Positions 17,378 to 27,182 of a stretch of 64,000 nucleotides of DNA are shown here, in pieces. The stretch's first letter is position 1. Every line of letters begins with the position of its first letter. Source of the DNA: Pseudomonas yamanorum (GTDB lineage: Bacteria > Pseudomonadota > Gammaproteobacteria > Pseudomonadales > Pseudomonadaceae). A program made the position numbers and the translations under genes. Where the stretch lies: assembly GCF_013386765.1 (NCBI RefSeq), contig NZ_JACARE010000038.1:22750-86749 (forward strand). The letters are read 5' to 3'. The notes beneath the pieces were generated by a model. It searched no databases and was not told the DNA's origin. It worked only from the letters and a program-made list of their open reading frames with translations.

Positions 17378-18130
17378 TTAACTATCGTCCCGCGCGAGGA
17401 TGTATTCCTCGAGCAGCTTCTTCTCTTCTCCAGAAAGCGAGCGGCTTTCCAGAAGATCGGCGCGTCGTTCATAGGTCCGCCCGAGGGACTGCTGTAAACG
17501 CCAACGCCGGATGTGTGCGTGATTGCCACTTAGCAATACGTCGGGAACACGCTGATCCGCATACACCTCCGGTCGGGTGTAGTGCGGGCAATCCAGCAAA
17601 CCATCCGTGAAGGAATCTTCCTCCGCGGAGTCCGCATGCCCTAAAGCTCCAGGCAGCAGTCGTGTAACCGCATCTATCAGGACCATCGCCGGCAGCTCGC
17701 CGCCAGACAGGACATAGTCCCCAATCGACCACTCTTCATCGACATGAGCATCAATAAAACGCTCGTCAATGCCTTCATAGCGACCGGCAATCAGGATTAA
17801 TGCTTCCAGATTCGCCAACTCGCGTACCGCCGACTGATTCAGCTGACGGCCTTGAGGGGACAGGTAAATTACCTTCGCCTTCTCCCCGGCTGCTGCCTTG
17901 GCCTGAACCAACGCGTCTTCCAGGGGCTTGATCTTCATCACCATGCCCGGGCCACCGCCAAATGGGCGATCGTCCACAGTGTGATGTCGATCCGTCGTGT
18001 AGTCTCGCGGGTTCCAACAGGTGAGCTGCAAGAGCCCCTGTTTCACCGCCCGACTGGTGATGCCGTACTCGCTGATGGCGGAAAACATCTCGGGAAACAA
18101 ACTGATCACTTCAACGCGCAGGTTAGCCAC
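17378..18130 (-). CDS. trmD: tRNA (guanine-37-N1)-methyltransferase
   Basis: TrmD methylates G37 next to the anticodon with S-adenosylmethionine, preventing +1 frameshifts. The 250-residue SPOUT enzyme has its trefoil-knot motifs LILIAGRYEGIDERF and IGDYVLSGGELPAMVLIDAV. The start is GTG at 18130, one base after the rimM stop, implying translational coupling. No other start fits the MANLRVEVISLFPEMF opening of the family. Confidence 0.98.
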   Translation of the reverse strand: MANLRVEVISLFPEMFSAISEYGITSRAVKQGLLQLTCWNPRDYTTDRHHTVDDRPFGGGPGMVMKIKPLEDALVQAKAAAGEKAKVIYLSPQGRQLNQSAVRELANLEALILIAGRYEGIDERFIDAHVDEEWSIGDYVLSGGELPAMVLIDAVTRLLPGALGHADSAEEDSFTDGLLDCPHYTRPEVYADQRVPDVLLSGNHAHIRRWRLQQSLGRTYERRADLLESRSLSGEEKKLLEEYILARDDS

Positions 18131-18131
18131 G

Positions 18132-18668
18132 CTAGAAGTCCGCGTCCCATTCCACCTTCATCTCGCCCGCTGCCAGGTCGACGGCCAACACGCATTGCTC
18201 GGTATAGGGCAACAGGCGTTCGCGATCATCCAGGCTGCCAGCGCAAGGCTTGACCACCATTACATCATTGGCGCCGGTTTCCAGAAGATGATCGATTTTC
18301 CCGAGCAATTGCCCGAGTTGATCAATAACCTTCAGACCTTCCAGCTGGTACCAGTAGTACTCGCCGTCGGTCAATTCAGGGAACAGGTTGCGCGGCACGC
18401 AGATCTCATAACCGGCCAGAAGACGAGCTTCTTCACGATCATCAAGACCCTTGAGCTTTGCGACCAGGAACTTGTCGCTCCCGCGTCCACTGACCAGCTC
18501 TACCTGTTTCACACTACCTTCGCGCTTGAGCGTCCAGGTCTTGTACTGCAACAGGTTTTCAGTCGGATCAGTAAAGGAATACACCTTCACTTCGCCGCGA
18601 ACGCCATGAACAGAGTAAATCTTGCCGATAACGATCAAATCATCAGCAACCGCTGGCGTCGCGTTCAT
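18132..18668 (-). CDS. rimM: Ribosome maturation factor RimM
   Basis: RimM binds S19 and aids assembly of the 30S head. The 178-residue protein has the N-terminal RimM domain (VIGKIYSVHGVRGEVKVYSF) and the C-terminal PRC-barrel (DGEYYWYQLEGLKV, ending WDADF). Five bases separate it from rpsP upstream and one from trmD downstream. Confidence 0.97.
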   Translation of the reverse strand: MNATPAVADDLIVIGKIYSVHGVRGEVKVYSFTDPTENLLQYKTWTLKREGSVKQVELVSGRGSDKFLVAKLKGLDDREEARLLAGYEICVPRNLFPELTDGEYYWYQLEGLKVIDQLGQLLGKIDHLLETGANDVMVVKPCAGSLDDRERLLPYTEQCVLAVDLAAGEMKVEWDADF

Positions 18669-18673
18669 ATTGC

Positions 18674-18925
18674 TCAGGCCGCAGCCTTAGATGCATCCTT
18701 CAACAACTGAGCAACGCGCTCAGAAGGTTGTGCACCAACGCTCAGCCAGTAGGCTACGCGCTCTTGGTTCACGGACAGACGGACTTCTTGACCACGAGCG
18801 ATCGGGTTGAAGAAGCCTACTTGTTCCTTGTGAGAGCCGTCACGTGGGTTGCGGCTGTCAGTTACGGTCAAGTGGTAAAACGGGCGCTTTTTGGAGCCGC
18901 CAAGGGCAAGACGGATTGTTAGCAT
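18674..18925 (-). CDS. rpsP: 30S ribosomal protein S16
   Basis: The 83-residue protein is S16, needed for 30S assembly. It begins MLTIRLALGGSKKRPFYHLT, the diagnostic sequence, and length is normal. It is the first gene of the four-gene operon, with a good promoter about 75 bases upstream of its ATG and AGGAA as ribosome site. Confidence 0.98.
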   Translation of the reverse strand: MLTIRLALGGSKKRPFYHLTVTDSRNPRDGSHKEQVGFFNPIARGQEVRLSVNQERVAYWLSVGAQPSERVAQLLKDASKAAA

Positions 18926-18997
18926 GTGAACATCGTTCCTGTAGTCGGTGCTGCAAATCTAAATGCACAGCGGGCATAGGTGCCCGAAAGGCCGCAT

Positions 18998-19025
18998 ATT
19001 CTAAGGAATATCCGGACTTTTGCAA
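18998..19025 (-). promoter_or_regulatory. Probable sigma-70 promoter of the rpsP operon
   Basis: On the minus strand TTGCAA (19020-19025) and TAGAAT (18998-19003) are separated by 16 bases. Transcription would start near 18991, giving a leader of about 65 bases that contains a small CGGGCA/TGCCCG hairpin at 18971-18986. Confidence 0.7.
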
Positions 19026-19176
19026 ATGTCTTTTTCTGGCGCCTATCAGCGTGCCATTCAGATCTGCTATAGAGCCGTCGGTTAAAACGGCAAGTCAGCT
19101 CCCGCCAATGGCGGGTTTGCTGGAGATCCCGCATCCCTGCGGGTCGGAGCAGGAGCAAAGCTCCCGCTCGAATTCT

Positions 19177-20553
<1,377 letters not shown>

Positions 20554-20662
20554 GCGCGATCCTTTCAGGCCCTATGTTAGACCGAGGTAATGGCGGCCCA
20601 GGCTGTGGTAAATCGCTATTAAAAACAGCGCTCGGCGAGCCTGCGGCGTGGGCAGGTCGCGG

Positions 20663-20668
20663 ATTATA
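20663..20668 (-). promoter_or_regulatory. Likely -10 box of the ffh promoter
   Basis: TATAAT reads on the minus strand about 110 bases upstream of the ffh ATG. No convincing -35 box is seen at the right distance, so this is tentative. Confidence 0.45.
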
Positions 20669-20772
20669 GCGAAGACTGTCGCCATGCACACCCGCTGTCT
20701 GGCCTGAGAGTCTTTCGTGTTACGCAGGTGTATGCCAAACTCAGCGCCTTTCGGGCCTGCTTAACAGGATTT

Positions 20773-21585
20773 ATGCTCCCTTTGTCACCCAGTTTGCTAC
20801 CCAGCCTCGCCGCCGCCATCTTGTATGCCGCTGCGACCCTCTATCAGGGCACTCGTCTGGCCCAAGGCGCCAAGGCCGACAAACGCCTGTTGGTAGGCCT
20901 TGGCGTTCTCGCCCTGCTGGCTCACGCCGCCAGCCTGTTCACGCATTTGATGACGCCGGTGGGCCTGGGCCTGGATTTCTTCAGCGCCGCCAGCCTGATT
21001 GCCGCCGCCGTGATCGCACTGACCCTGATGGCCTGCTACCGGATCCCGGTGGAGAACCTGCTGGTGCTGTTGTTCCCGCTTGGGGTGCTGACAGTGCTGC
21101 TGGCGCAATTCACCCCGACCGGCACCGTGCAGGTCATCGATGAAGAGCCGGGCATCCTCGCCCACATCCTGCTGTCGATCCTCGCCTACGGCATGTTCAC
21201 CATCGCGGTGTTCCAGGCCTTGCTGCTGCTGTTGCAAGACCACCAGCTCAAGCACAAGCACCCGTCCGGGCTGATAAAGAACTTCCCGCCGCTGCAAACC
21301 ATGGAAAGCCTGCTGTTCGGCTTCCTCTGGGCCGGCTGGACGCTGCTGTCGCTGTCTCTGATCTCCGGCTGGCTATTCGTCGAGAACCTGTTCGCCCAGC
21401 ACCTGGTGCACAAAACCCTGCTGGCGTGCCTGGCCTGGGTAGTGTTCAGCGTGCTGCTGTGGGGCCGCAACCGCCTCGGCTGGCGCGGGCACAAGGCGAT
21501 CCGCTGGACCCTGGCCGGTTTCTGCCTGCTGATGCTGGCCTATTTCGGCAGCAAGCTGGTTCGCGAATACATCCTGCATATCTGA
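20773..21585 (+). CDS. CcsA/YpjD-like inner membrane protein
   Basis: The 270-residue protein has about eight hydrophobic helices and belongs to the CcsA/CcmC-like 'cytochrome c assembly' family (E. coli YpjD type), typically found next to ffh and a CorB/HlyC gene. The family handles haem in cytochrome c maturation; YpjD itself has no proven role. Conserved histidines are visible in SLFTHLM and AHILLSILAYG. The ATG at 20773 is chosen for its AGGA and for placing a helix at the N terminus. The next gene follows after 12 bases. Confidence 0.8.
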   Translation: MLPLSPSLLPSLAAAILYAAATLYQGTRLAQGAKADKRLLVGLGVLALLAHAASLFTHLMTPVGLGLDFFSAASLIAAAVIALTLMACYRIPVENLLVLLFPLGVLTVLLAQFTPTGTVQVIDEEPGILAHILLSILAYGMFTIAVFQALLLLLQDHQLKHKHPSGLIKNFPPLQTMESLLFGFLWAGWTLLSLSLISGWLFVENLFAQHLVHKTLLACLAWVVFSVLLWGRNRLGWRGHKAIRWTLAGFCLLMLAYFGSKLVREYILHI

Positions 21586-21597
21586 CGGGCAGCCGAC

Positions 21598-22836
21598 ATG
21601 GACAACTTGCCCTTGGGGCCGATGCTTGCGGTAGTAGCCTTGCTGGTTTTATGGTCGGCGCTGTTTACCGCCATCGAAGCCGCCCAGCAACATTTGCTGG
21701 CCCTGCGCCCCGGCACCCGCCAGGGTGACAAAGCCGCCGCCCGCCTGAATTTCCCGCGCAACAGCCTGATCCTTTGCAACACCCTGTGCCGTGCCGTGGT
21801 GGTGATTCTCTGCACGTTGCTGGCGATCTACGCCTGGGCAGAAAACGGCCCGTGGCTCGGCTGGGTGATCTCCAGTGCCGTCCTGCTGGTGCTGGCCGAC
21901 TATCTGCCGCGTGCCCTGGCCACTCGCCACCCGCAAACCATCCTTGGCTTTGGCAACACCCTGCTGAGCGTGCCGTTGAAAATTCTGTACCCGCTGGCCT
22001 GGCTGCTCAACGGCGTCAGCCTGATGCTGTTGCGCCCGTTCGCCCGCAAGGCCGGCGTGGTCAAGAAGAGCGACGAGCCACAGCCGGACCAGGACGACGA
22101 ACCCGAAGCCGAAATCCCCAACACCCGCGCGCCGGGTATGCCAGGCATCCACGCCCTGGACAACATCACCGTGAATGACATCCTGGTGCCCCGCAGTGAA
22201 GTGGACGGCATCAACCTGGATGACCCGATCGAGGAAATCATCGAGCAACTGCGGGTTTCTACCCGCACCCGGTTGCCGGTGTTCCACAGCGATATCAACC
22301 AGGTCGAAGCCGTGCTCAATACCCGGCAGATCCGCCACCTGCTGCCCGACGCCAGCCTGACCAAGGAAGCGCTGCTGGCGGCCTGCCACGAGCCCTACTT
22401 CGTCCCGGAAAGCACGCCGCTGCAGCTGCAATTGCTGAACTTCCACAAGCAACAGCGCCGCCTGGGCATGGTGGTGGACGAATACGGCGAAGTGCTGGGC
22501 ATCGTGACCCTGGAAGACATTCTTGAAGAAATCGTCGGTGAGTTCGAAAGCGAGCAGCACCTCGACAACCCCCACATCCAGCCGCAACTGGATGGCCGCT
22601 ACGTGATCGACGGCGCCGCCTCGATCCGTGATTTGAACAAAACCCTCGGCTGGCACCTGCCCAGCGACGGCCCCAAGACCCTCAACGGCCTGGTGACCGA
22701 AGCGCTGGAAACCATCCCGGACTGCGCCGTGTGCCTGAAAATCGGCCGCTATCGCCTGGAAATCCTCGAGACCGAGGACAACCGCGTGGCCAAGGTGCTG
22801 ATCTGGCACACCAGCACGGTGCCGGTCGCCGCTTAA
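21598..22836 (+). CDS. CorB/HlyC-CorC family membrane protein (CNNM-CBS)
   Basis: The 412-residue protein combines an N-terminal DUF21/CNNM membrane domain (about residues 1-150), a pair of CBS domains (VNDILVPRSEVDGINLDD, then GMVVDEYGEVLGIVTLEDI) and a C-terminal CorC_HlyC domain (DGAASIRDLNKTLGW). Relatives are CNNM/CorC-type proteins linked to magnesium or cobalt transport, so metal export is a reasonable inference. The CBS pair would bind Mg-ATP. It is co-oriented with the YpjD-like gene, probably as an operon. Confidence 0.88.
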   Translation: MDNLPLGPMLAVVALLVLWSALFTAIEAAQQHLLALRPGTRQGDKAAARLNFPRNSLILCNTLCRAVVVILCTLLAIYAWAENGPWLGWVISSAVLLVLADYLPRALATRHPQTILGFGNTLLSVPLKILYPLAWLLNGVSLMLLRPFARKAGVVKKSDEPQPDQDDEPEAEIPNTRAPGMPGIHALDNITVNDILVPRSEVDGINLDDPIEEIIEQLRVSTRTRLPVFHSDINQVEAVLNTRQIRHLLPDASLTKEALLAACHEPYFVPESTPLQLQLLNFHKQQRRLGMVVDEYGEVLGIVTLEDILEEIVGEFESEQHLDNPHIQPQLDGRYVIDGAASIRDLNKTLGWHLPSDGPKTLNGLVTEALETIPDCAVCLKIGRYRLEILETEDNRVAKVLIWHTSTVPVAA

Positions 22837-22841
22837 GCCCC

Positions 22842-22871
22842 TTGTTGGATCCACAAACCCCTTCCTATAAT
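22842..22871 (+). promoter_or_regulatory. Candidate promoter of the MFS carrier gene
   Basis: A perfect TATAAT (22866-22871) lies 18 bases after TTGTTG (22842-22847). It would give a leader of about 180 bases. The -35 match is only partial. Confidence 0.5.
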
Positions 22872-22872
22872 C

Positions 22873-22980
22873 GGGGCGGCTTACCCAAGCCCCGCCCGAC
22901 CGCGTGCTACCCGCACTGAGCGCGTCCAGGCACCGCCTTATCGTGTCTGACCGGTGTTTGCTCCCATCCCGAGCCGCCCC
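22873..22980 (+). ncRNA. Candidate structured leader or small RNA upstream of the MFS carrier
   Basis: GGGGCGGCT (22873-22881) is perfectly complementary to AGCCGCCCC (22972-22980). Between them lie a GTGC/GCAC hairpin (22904-22916) extended by CGCG pairs and a CACCG/CGGTG hairpin (22931-22956). The left arm can also pair locally (GGGCGG with CCGCCC, 22892-22897), a switch-like alternative. It matches no RNA family I know; 4.5S, 6S, tmRNA and RNase P motifs are absent. GC-rich chance pairing is possible, and the upstream TATAAT would start transcription inside the left arm. Confidence 0.3.
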
Positions 22981-23058
22981 GCGCACAACCCTGATCCATG
23001 GGTGTTCGACCAATAATAATCCGCGTCCAAACGCGCAATGACCGCCAGGGATACCTCC

Positions 23059-24369
23059 ATGAGCACCACCTATAACGAGGCAGCGACCGCCGCCCCGACC
23101 AACTCGACGGCCCGGGTCGCCACCGCGAGCATCATCGGCACCGCCATCGAGTTCTACGACTTCTATATCTACGCGACCGCCGCAGCACTGGTGATCGGCC
23201 CGGTATTCTTCCCGCAAACCTCCGGCACGGCGCAGATGCTTGCCTCGTTCCTGACCTTCGGCATTGCGTTTATCGCCCGGCCGTTGGGTTCGGCGCTGTT
23301 CGGGCACTTTGGTGACCGGATCGGCCGTAAATCGACGCTGGTCGCCTCCTTGCTGCTGATGGGCGTGTGCACCACGCTGATCGGCTTGCTCCCCGGCTAT
23401 GACAGCATCGGGGCCTGGGCGCCGATCCTGCTCTGCGTGCTGCGTTTCGGCCAGGGCCTCGGGCTTGGCGGCGAATGGGGCGGCGCGGCGTTGCTGGCCA
23501 CCGAGAACGCGCCGAAGGGCAAGCGCGCCTGGTTCGGCATGTTTCCGCAACTGGGGCCATCGATTGGCTTTCTGGCGGCCAACGGGTTGTTCCTGATCCT
23601 GGCCATGAACCTGAATGACGAGCAGTTCCGCAGCTGGGGTTGGCGCATTCCATTCATCCTCAGCGCGGCGCTGGTGATGGTGGGCCTGTATGCGCGGCTC
23701 AAACTGCATGAAACCCCGGTGTTCGCGAACGCGGTGGCCAAAGAAGCGCCGGTGAAGGTGCCGCTGGTGGAGCTGTTCAGCCAGCATTGGCTGCCGGTGC
23801 TGCTGGGCGCGGCGTCGATGGTGGTGTGTTATGCGCTGTTCTATATCACCACGGCGTTTTCCCTGAGCTATGGCGTGTCCACCCTGGGCTACAGCCGTGA
23901 AACCTTCCTCGGGTTGCTGTGCTTCGCGGTGCTGTTCATGGGCGCGGCGACCCCGCTGGCGGCGTGGGCAAGCGACCGTTACGGGCGTAAGCCGGTGCTG
24001 ATTGTGGGGGCGATCCTGACCATCCTTTCCGGCTTCACCATGGAACCGTTGCTGACCCACGGCTCAACCTGGGCTGTGGCACTGTTCCTGGCGCTGGAAC
24101 TGTTTTTGATGGGCGTGACGTTTGCCCCGATGGGCGCGATGTTGCCGGAACTGTTTCCGACCCGCGTGCGTTATACCGGCGCTTCGGCGGCGTATAACCT
24201 GGGTGGGATCGTGGGTGCGTCGGCGGCACCGTTCTTCGCGACCAAGCTGGTGGCGATGGGCGGTTTGAGTTATGTCGGCGGGTATGTGTCGGCTGCAGCG
24301 GTGATCAGCTTGATTGCTGTGTTGTGCCTGAAAGAGACGCGCAATAACGATTTGAATCGCGTTAGCTGA
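23059..24369 (+). CDS. MFS transporter, metabolite:proton symporter (MHS) type
   Basis: The 436-residue carrier has 12 predicted helices and MHS-family signatures: ASIIGTAIEFYDFYIYATAAAL at helix 1 and the loop GHFGDRIGRKSTL between helices 2 and 3, echoed by ASDRYGRKPVL between 8 and 9. Close relatives move small carboxylates, proline/betaine or shikimate; the substrate here is not readable. The ATG at 23059 follows CAGGG; a start seven codons upstream is less likely. It stands alone after a possibly structured leader and is followed by a REPIN. Confidence 0.88.
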   Translation: MSTTYNEAATAAPTNSTARVATASIIGTAIEFYDFYIYATAAALVIGPVFFPQTSGTAQMLASFLTFGIAFIARPLGSALFGHFGDRIGRKSTLVASLLLMGVCTTLIGLLPGYDSIGAWAPILLCVLRFGQGLGLGGEWGGAALLATENAPKGKRAWFGMFPQLGPSIGFLAANGLFLILAMNLNDEQFRSWGWRIPFILSAALVMVGLYARLKLHETPVFANAVAKEAPVKVPLVELFSQHWLPVLLGAASMVVCYALFYITTAFSLSYGVSTLGYSRETFLGLLCFAVLFMGAATPLAAWASDRYGRKPVLIVGAILTILSGFTMEPLLTHGSTWAVALFLALELFLMGVTFAPMGAMLPELFPTRVRYTGASAAYNLGGIVGASAAPFFATKLVAMGGLSYVGGYVSAAAVISLIAVLCLKETRNNDLNRVS

Positions 24370-24376
24370 TAGACCG

Positions 24377-24455
24377 CCATCGCGGGCAAGCCCGACTCCC
24401 ACATTTGAATGTATTCACAAATCAAAATGTGGGAGCCGGGCTTGCCCGCGATGGG
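24377..24455. repeat. REPIN-like inverted repeat (GGGAGCCGGGCTTGCCCGC family)
   Basis: CCATCGCGGGCAAGCCCG and its near-complement flank a short AT-rich centre (24405-24428). It separates the convergent MFS gene and purT. Confidence 0.85.
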
Positions 24456-24465
24456 CGCGACTCGG

Positions 24466-25647
24466 TTACAGCTCTACAACAACCGCCTTCGAAGCACGAG
24501 TGGCCTTAGCCCGGGCAGCCTCAATCGACTCATCCCGCGCCAACGCCACGCCCATGCGGCGCTGACCGTTCACTTCCGGTTTGCCAAACAGGCGCAACGC
24601 CGTGTCCGGCTCGCTCAAGGCTGCGCCCAGGTTGGCAAACGCAGTCTGGGTCGACTGCCCTTCCACCAGAATCACCGCCGAAGCCGAAGGCCCGAACTGG
24701 CGGATCAGCGGAATCGGCAGTCCAAGAATCGCCCGTGCATGCAGGGCAAACTGCGACAAGTCCTGGGAAATCAGGGTCACCAGACCAGTGTCATGGGGGC
24801 GTGGCGAGACTTCGCTGAACCACACTTGATCGCCTTTGATGAACAGCTCGACACCAAACAGGCCACGACCACCCAAGGCCTCGGTTACCGCTTTGGCAAC
24901 GCGCTCGGATTCGGCCAGGGCAATCGGGCTCATGGCCTGTGGCTGCCAGGATTCCTGGTAGTCGCCCTTCTCCTGACGGTGGCCGACAGGCGCGCAGAAG
25001 GTGGTGCCGCCGATGTGGCGCACGGTCAGCAGGGTGATTTCGTAATCGAAGTCGATAAAGCCTTCGATGATCACCCGGCCCTTGCCGGCTCGCCCGCCTT
25101 CCTGGGCGTAATCCCAGGCTTTCTGCACGTCATCCGCGCTGCGCAGCAGGCTCTGGCCCTTGCCCGAAGAACTCATTACCGGCTTGACCACACATGGGAA
25201 ACCCAAATCGGTGACGGCCTTGCTGTAGTCCTCGAAGGTGTCGGCGAAGTGGTACGGCGAGGTCGGCAGGTCCAGCTCTTCAGCGGCCAGGCGACGGATG
25301 CCTTCGCGGTTCATGGTCAGCAAGGTTGCGCGGGCGGTCGGGATCACGGTGAAGCCTTCGGCTTCCAGCTCAACCAGGGTCGCGGTGGCGATCGCTTCGA
25401 TTTCCGGCACGATGAAGTGCGGCTTTTCGGCTTCGATCACGGCACGCAGGGCGGCGCCATCGAGCATGTTGATCACGTGACTGCGGTGCGCGACCTGCAT
25501 GGCCGGCGCGTTGGCGTAGCGATCCACGGCAATCACTTCAACGCCCAGGCGTTGCAGTTCGATTACCACTTCCTTGCCCAGCTCACCGCAGCCACACAGC
25601 ATTACGCGGGTCGCGGTTGGCGACAATGGAGTTCCGATTCGGGTCAT
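24466..25647 (-). CDS. purT: Formate-dependent phosphoribosylglycinamide formyltransferase
   Basis: PurT makes formyl-GAR from GAR, formate and ATP in purine synthesis, bypassing folate-dependent PurN. The 393-residue ATP-grasp protein opens with a Rossmann-like lobe (VMLCGCGELGKEVVIE), then the ATP-binding segment VVKPVMSSSGKGQSLL and the metal-binding end GVELFIKGDQVWFSEVSPRPHDTG. Length is normal. It lies 70 bases downstream of the VUT-family gene on the same strand, with a small palindrome in the gap that may be an operator. Confidence 0.97.
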   Translation of the reverse strand: MTRIGTPLSPTATRVMLCGCGELGKEVVIELQRLGVEVIAVDRYANAPAMQVAHRSHVINMLDGAALRAVIEAEKPHFIVPEIEAIATATLVELEAEGFTVIPTARATLLTMNREGIRRLAAEELDLPTSPYHFADTFEDYSKAVTDLGFPCVVKPVMSSSGKGQSLLRSADDVQKAWDYAQEGGRAGKGRVIIEGFIDFDYEITLLTVRHIGGTTFCAPVGHRQEKGDYQESWQPQAMSPIALAESERVAKAVTEALGGRGLFGVELFIKGDQVWFSEVSPRPHDTGLVTLISQDLSQFALHARAILGLPIPLIRQFGPSASAVILVEGQSTQTAFANLGAALSEPDTALRLFGKPEVNGQRRMGVALARDESIEAARAKATRASKAVVVEL

Positions 25648-25692
25648 CTCAGGTCCTCAGGGGAGCGGATCATGGTGGAGAAAGGCCGGCAT

Positions 25693-25709
25693 TTTACATG
25701 AACTGTAAA
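25693..25709. promoter_or_regulatory. Palindrome between the VUT gene and purT
   Basis: TTTACA and TGTAAA flank five bases. On the minus strand TAAAAT overlaps it and could be a -10 box for purT. A repressor site is possible but unproven. Confidence 0.35.
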
Positions 25710-25717
25710 GATTGGCT

Positions 25718-26185
25718 TCAGTTGGCGACGCGCTGCCGGCGCAAACGCCAGGCCATGGCCAGCCACACCACGGTGACGCCGGCGAATTTCGAGACCAGCG
25801 CAGTGCCGGCCACGGCAGGCGTGAGCGCGCCGATCAGGCCGAAAAAGATGAAGGTATCGAGGGGGATGCTCAGCGCCGAACTTATCCACAGGCGATCATG
25901 GAGCGGACGCTTGGTGATGCTGAACACCAGCCAGTCGATGCACTCGGACACCGCAAACGCCGTGGCGCTTGCCAGGGCGATGGACGGATCGGAGGTGATA
26001 TAGGAGAGCACCAACGCCGCCAGCATCGCGATGATCGCGCCATGGCCGAAGCGGGTTTGCACCATGTCCCGCAGGACAAACACCAAACCACCCCAGGCAG
26101 ACCAGATGACGTCCAGGTGCGGGGCGGTGGAAAAGGCAAAGTTGATCAGCACGACGCTGCTGATGTAGGCAATCAGGAAGAACAT
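25718..26185 (-). CDS. VUT-family membrane protein (YhhQ/queuosine-precursor transporter superfamily)
   Basis: The 155-residue protein has about five predicted transmembrane helices and matches the Vut_1 family (COG1738 relatives): MFFLIAYISSVVLINFAF, WGGLVFVLRDMVQTRFGH and SATAFAVSECIDWLVFS. E. coli YhhQ, a larger relative, imports the queuosine precursors preQ0/preQ1. Whether this short form does so is unknown. The start is put at the first helix (26185); upstream codons run into a REPIN. The sequence WLAMAWRLRRQRVAN leaves a positive C terminus in the cytoplasm. Confidence 0.75.
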   Translation of the reverse strand: MFFLIAYISSVVLINFAFSTAPHLDVIWSAWGGLVFVLRDMVQTRFGHGAIIAMLAALVLSYITSDPSIALASATAFAVSECIDWLVFSITKRPLHDRLWISSALSIPLDTFIFFGLIGALTPAVAGTALVSKFAGVTVVWLAMAWRLRRQRVAN

Positions 26186-26236
26186 GGGGCGAGGGACCTG
26201 TGAACAAGGGGCACAGGGTACTGCACAACCCGTCAA

Positions 26237-26385
26237 TGTGGCGAGGGAGCTTGGTGGCGAGGGAGCTTGCTCCCGCTGGGGCGCGAAGCGGCCCTGAAAT
26301 GGGCGAGCCTGGTGTATCTGAAGGAAGGCAGTCGTCTGATTTGGGGCTGCTTCGCAGCCCAACGGGAGCAAGCTCCCTCGCCACA
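26237..26385. repeat. REPIN-like inverted repeat with an internal partial duplication
   Basis: It belongs to the GAGGGAGCTTGCTCCC family. Its left arm is preceded by a second truncated copy, GTGGCGAGGGAGCTTG followed at once by GTGGCGAGGGAGCTTGCTCC. The right arm ends at 26385, just before the DUF1289 gene end. Confidence 0.85.
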
Positions 26386-26406
26386 GAAAAGCAGTCCACC
26401 TGCAGA

Positions 26407-26622
26407 TCAGGCGCCGGACTTTCCCGGAATCATCCACATCAACCCGCTCGCCTTCGCCCGCTCATGACACAACCCCAGCACCACCCGGCGCTCGGTGTTG
26501 TCCATGCGACTCCAGCGGGTGATTTCATCCACCGTCCGCTGGCAGCCCGTGCAGATATCATCGTCATCCAGCGCACAAATGCTCACGCACGGCGACGCTA
26601 CCGGCCGTTCAGATAAGGTCAT
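26407..26622 (-). CDS. DUF1289 cysteine-motif protein
   Basis: The 71-residue protein carries the DUF1289 cysteine pattern PCVSIC...CTGC (Cys12, Cys16, Cys24, Cys27), followed by TVDEITRWSRMDNTERRVVL. The cysteines probably bind a metal or iron-sulphur cluster, but the function is unknown. AGGAAG precedes the ATG, which overlaps the stop of the upstream carbonic-anhydrase-like gene as ATGA, so the two are translationally coupled. Confidence 0.88.
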   Translation of the reverse strand: MTLSERPVASPCVSICALDDDDICTGCQRTVDEITRWSRMDNTERRVVLGLCHERAKASGLMWMIPGKSGA

Positions 26623-27143
26623 TCTTCCTGCTCAACCAGGTCACGGGCATAACGCTGCGAGTTATGCACATAGTGCGCGGCGCTGGCCTCGAGCATTTTC
26701 TTCTGCACATCGGTCAGCTCCCGCACCACTTTGCCCGGCGACCCCATCACCAGCGAGCCATCCGGAATTTCCTTGCCCTCGCCAATCAGCGAATTGGCGC
26801 CGATGATGCAGTGCTTGCCGATCTTCGCCCCGTTGAGGATCACCGCATTGATGCCGATCAGGCTGTAATCGTCGACGGTGCAGCCATGCAGCATGGCGTT
26901 ATGGCCAATGGTCACGCCGGTGCCGAGGGTCAGCGGGTAGCCCATGTCGGTGTGCATCACGCTGCCGTCTTGCACGTTGCTATTCTTGCCGATCAGGATC
27001 AGTTCGTTGTCGCCACGCAACACCGCGTTGAACCAGACGTTGGCGCCCTCCTCCAGCTTGACCTTGCCCACCAGCGTGGCATTCGGGGCCACCCAGCTGT
27101 CGGGATGGGTTTCGACTCGGGCGTCGCCCAGGCGGTATTTCAT
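26619..27143 (-). CDS. Gamma-class carbonic anhydrase-like hexapeptide protein
   Basis: The 174-residue left-handed beta-helix protein is of the YrdA/CaiE/PaaY type. Hexapeptide turns run from about residue 20 to 140. Metal-ligand histidines of gamma carbonic anhydrases are visible in SVMHTDMGYP, IGHNAMLHGC and nearby. Such proteins bind zinc trimerically; carbonic anhydrase activity is variable within the family, so the reaction is not certain. GAGGAT precedes the ATG. DUF1289 follows with a four-base overlap, and a Nudix gene lies 39 bases upstream on the same strand. Confidence 0.9.
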   Translation of the reverse strand: MKYRLGDARVETHPDSWVAPNATLVGKVKLEEGANVWFNAVLRGDNELILIGKNSNVQDGSVMHTDMGYPLTLGTGVTIGHNAMLHGCTVDDYSLIGINAVILNGAKIGKHCIIGANSLIGEGKEIPDGSLVMGSPGKVVRELTDVQKKMLEASAAHYVHNSQRYARDLVEQEE

Positions 27144-27182
27144 AGGTGGATCCTCACGGCGGAAACGATGGCCATCTGGCTC

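Noticed and set aside
22873..22980. 4.5S, 6S, tmRNA or tRNA gene in the MFS leader
   Set aside because: The GGAAGCAGCC-type SRP loop, the tmRNA ends, the 6S bubble and a tRNA cloverleaf are all missing. Only an unclassified structured leader is proposed.
21649..24060. 803-residue minus-strand frame opposite the CorB-like and MFS genes
   Set aside because: It runs antisense through two clear genes and their gap and is rich in Arg, Gln and His, as expected for a shadow frame.
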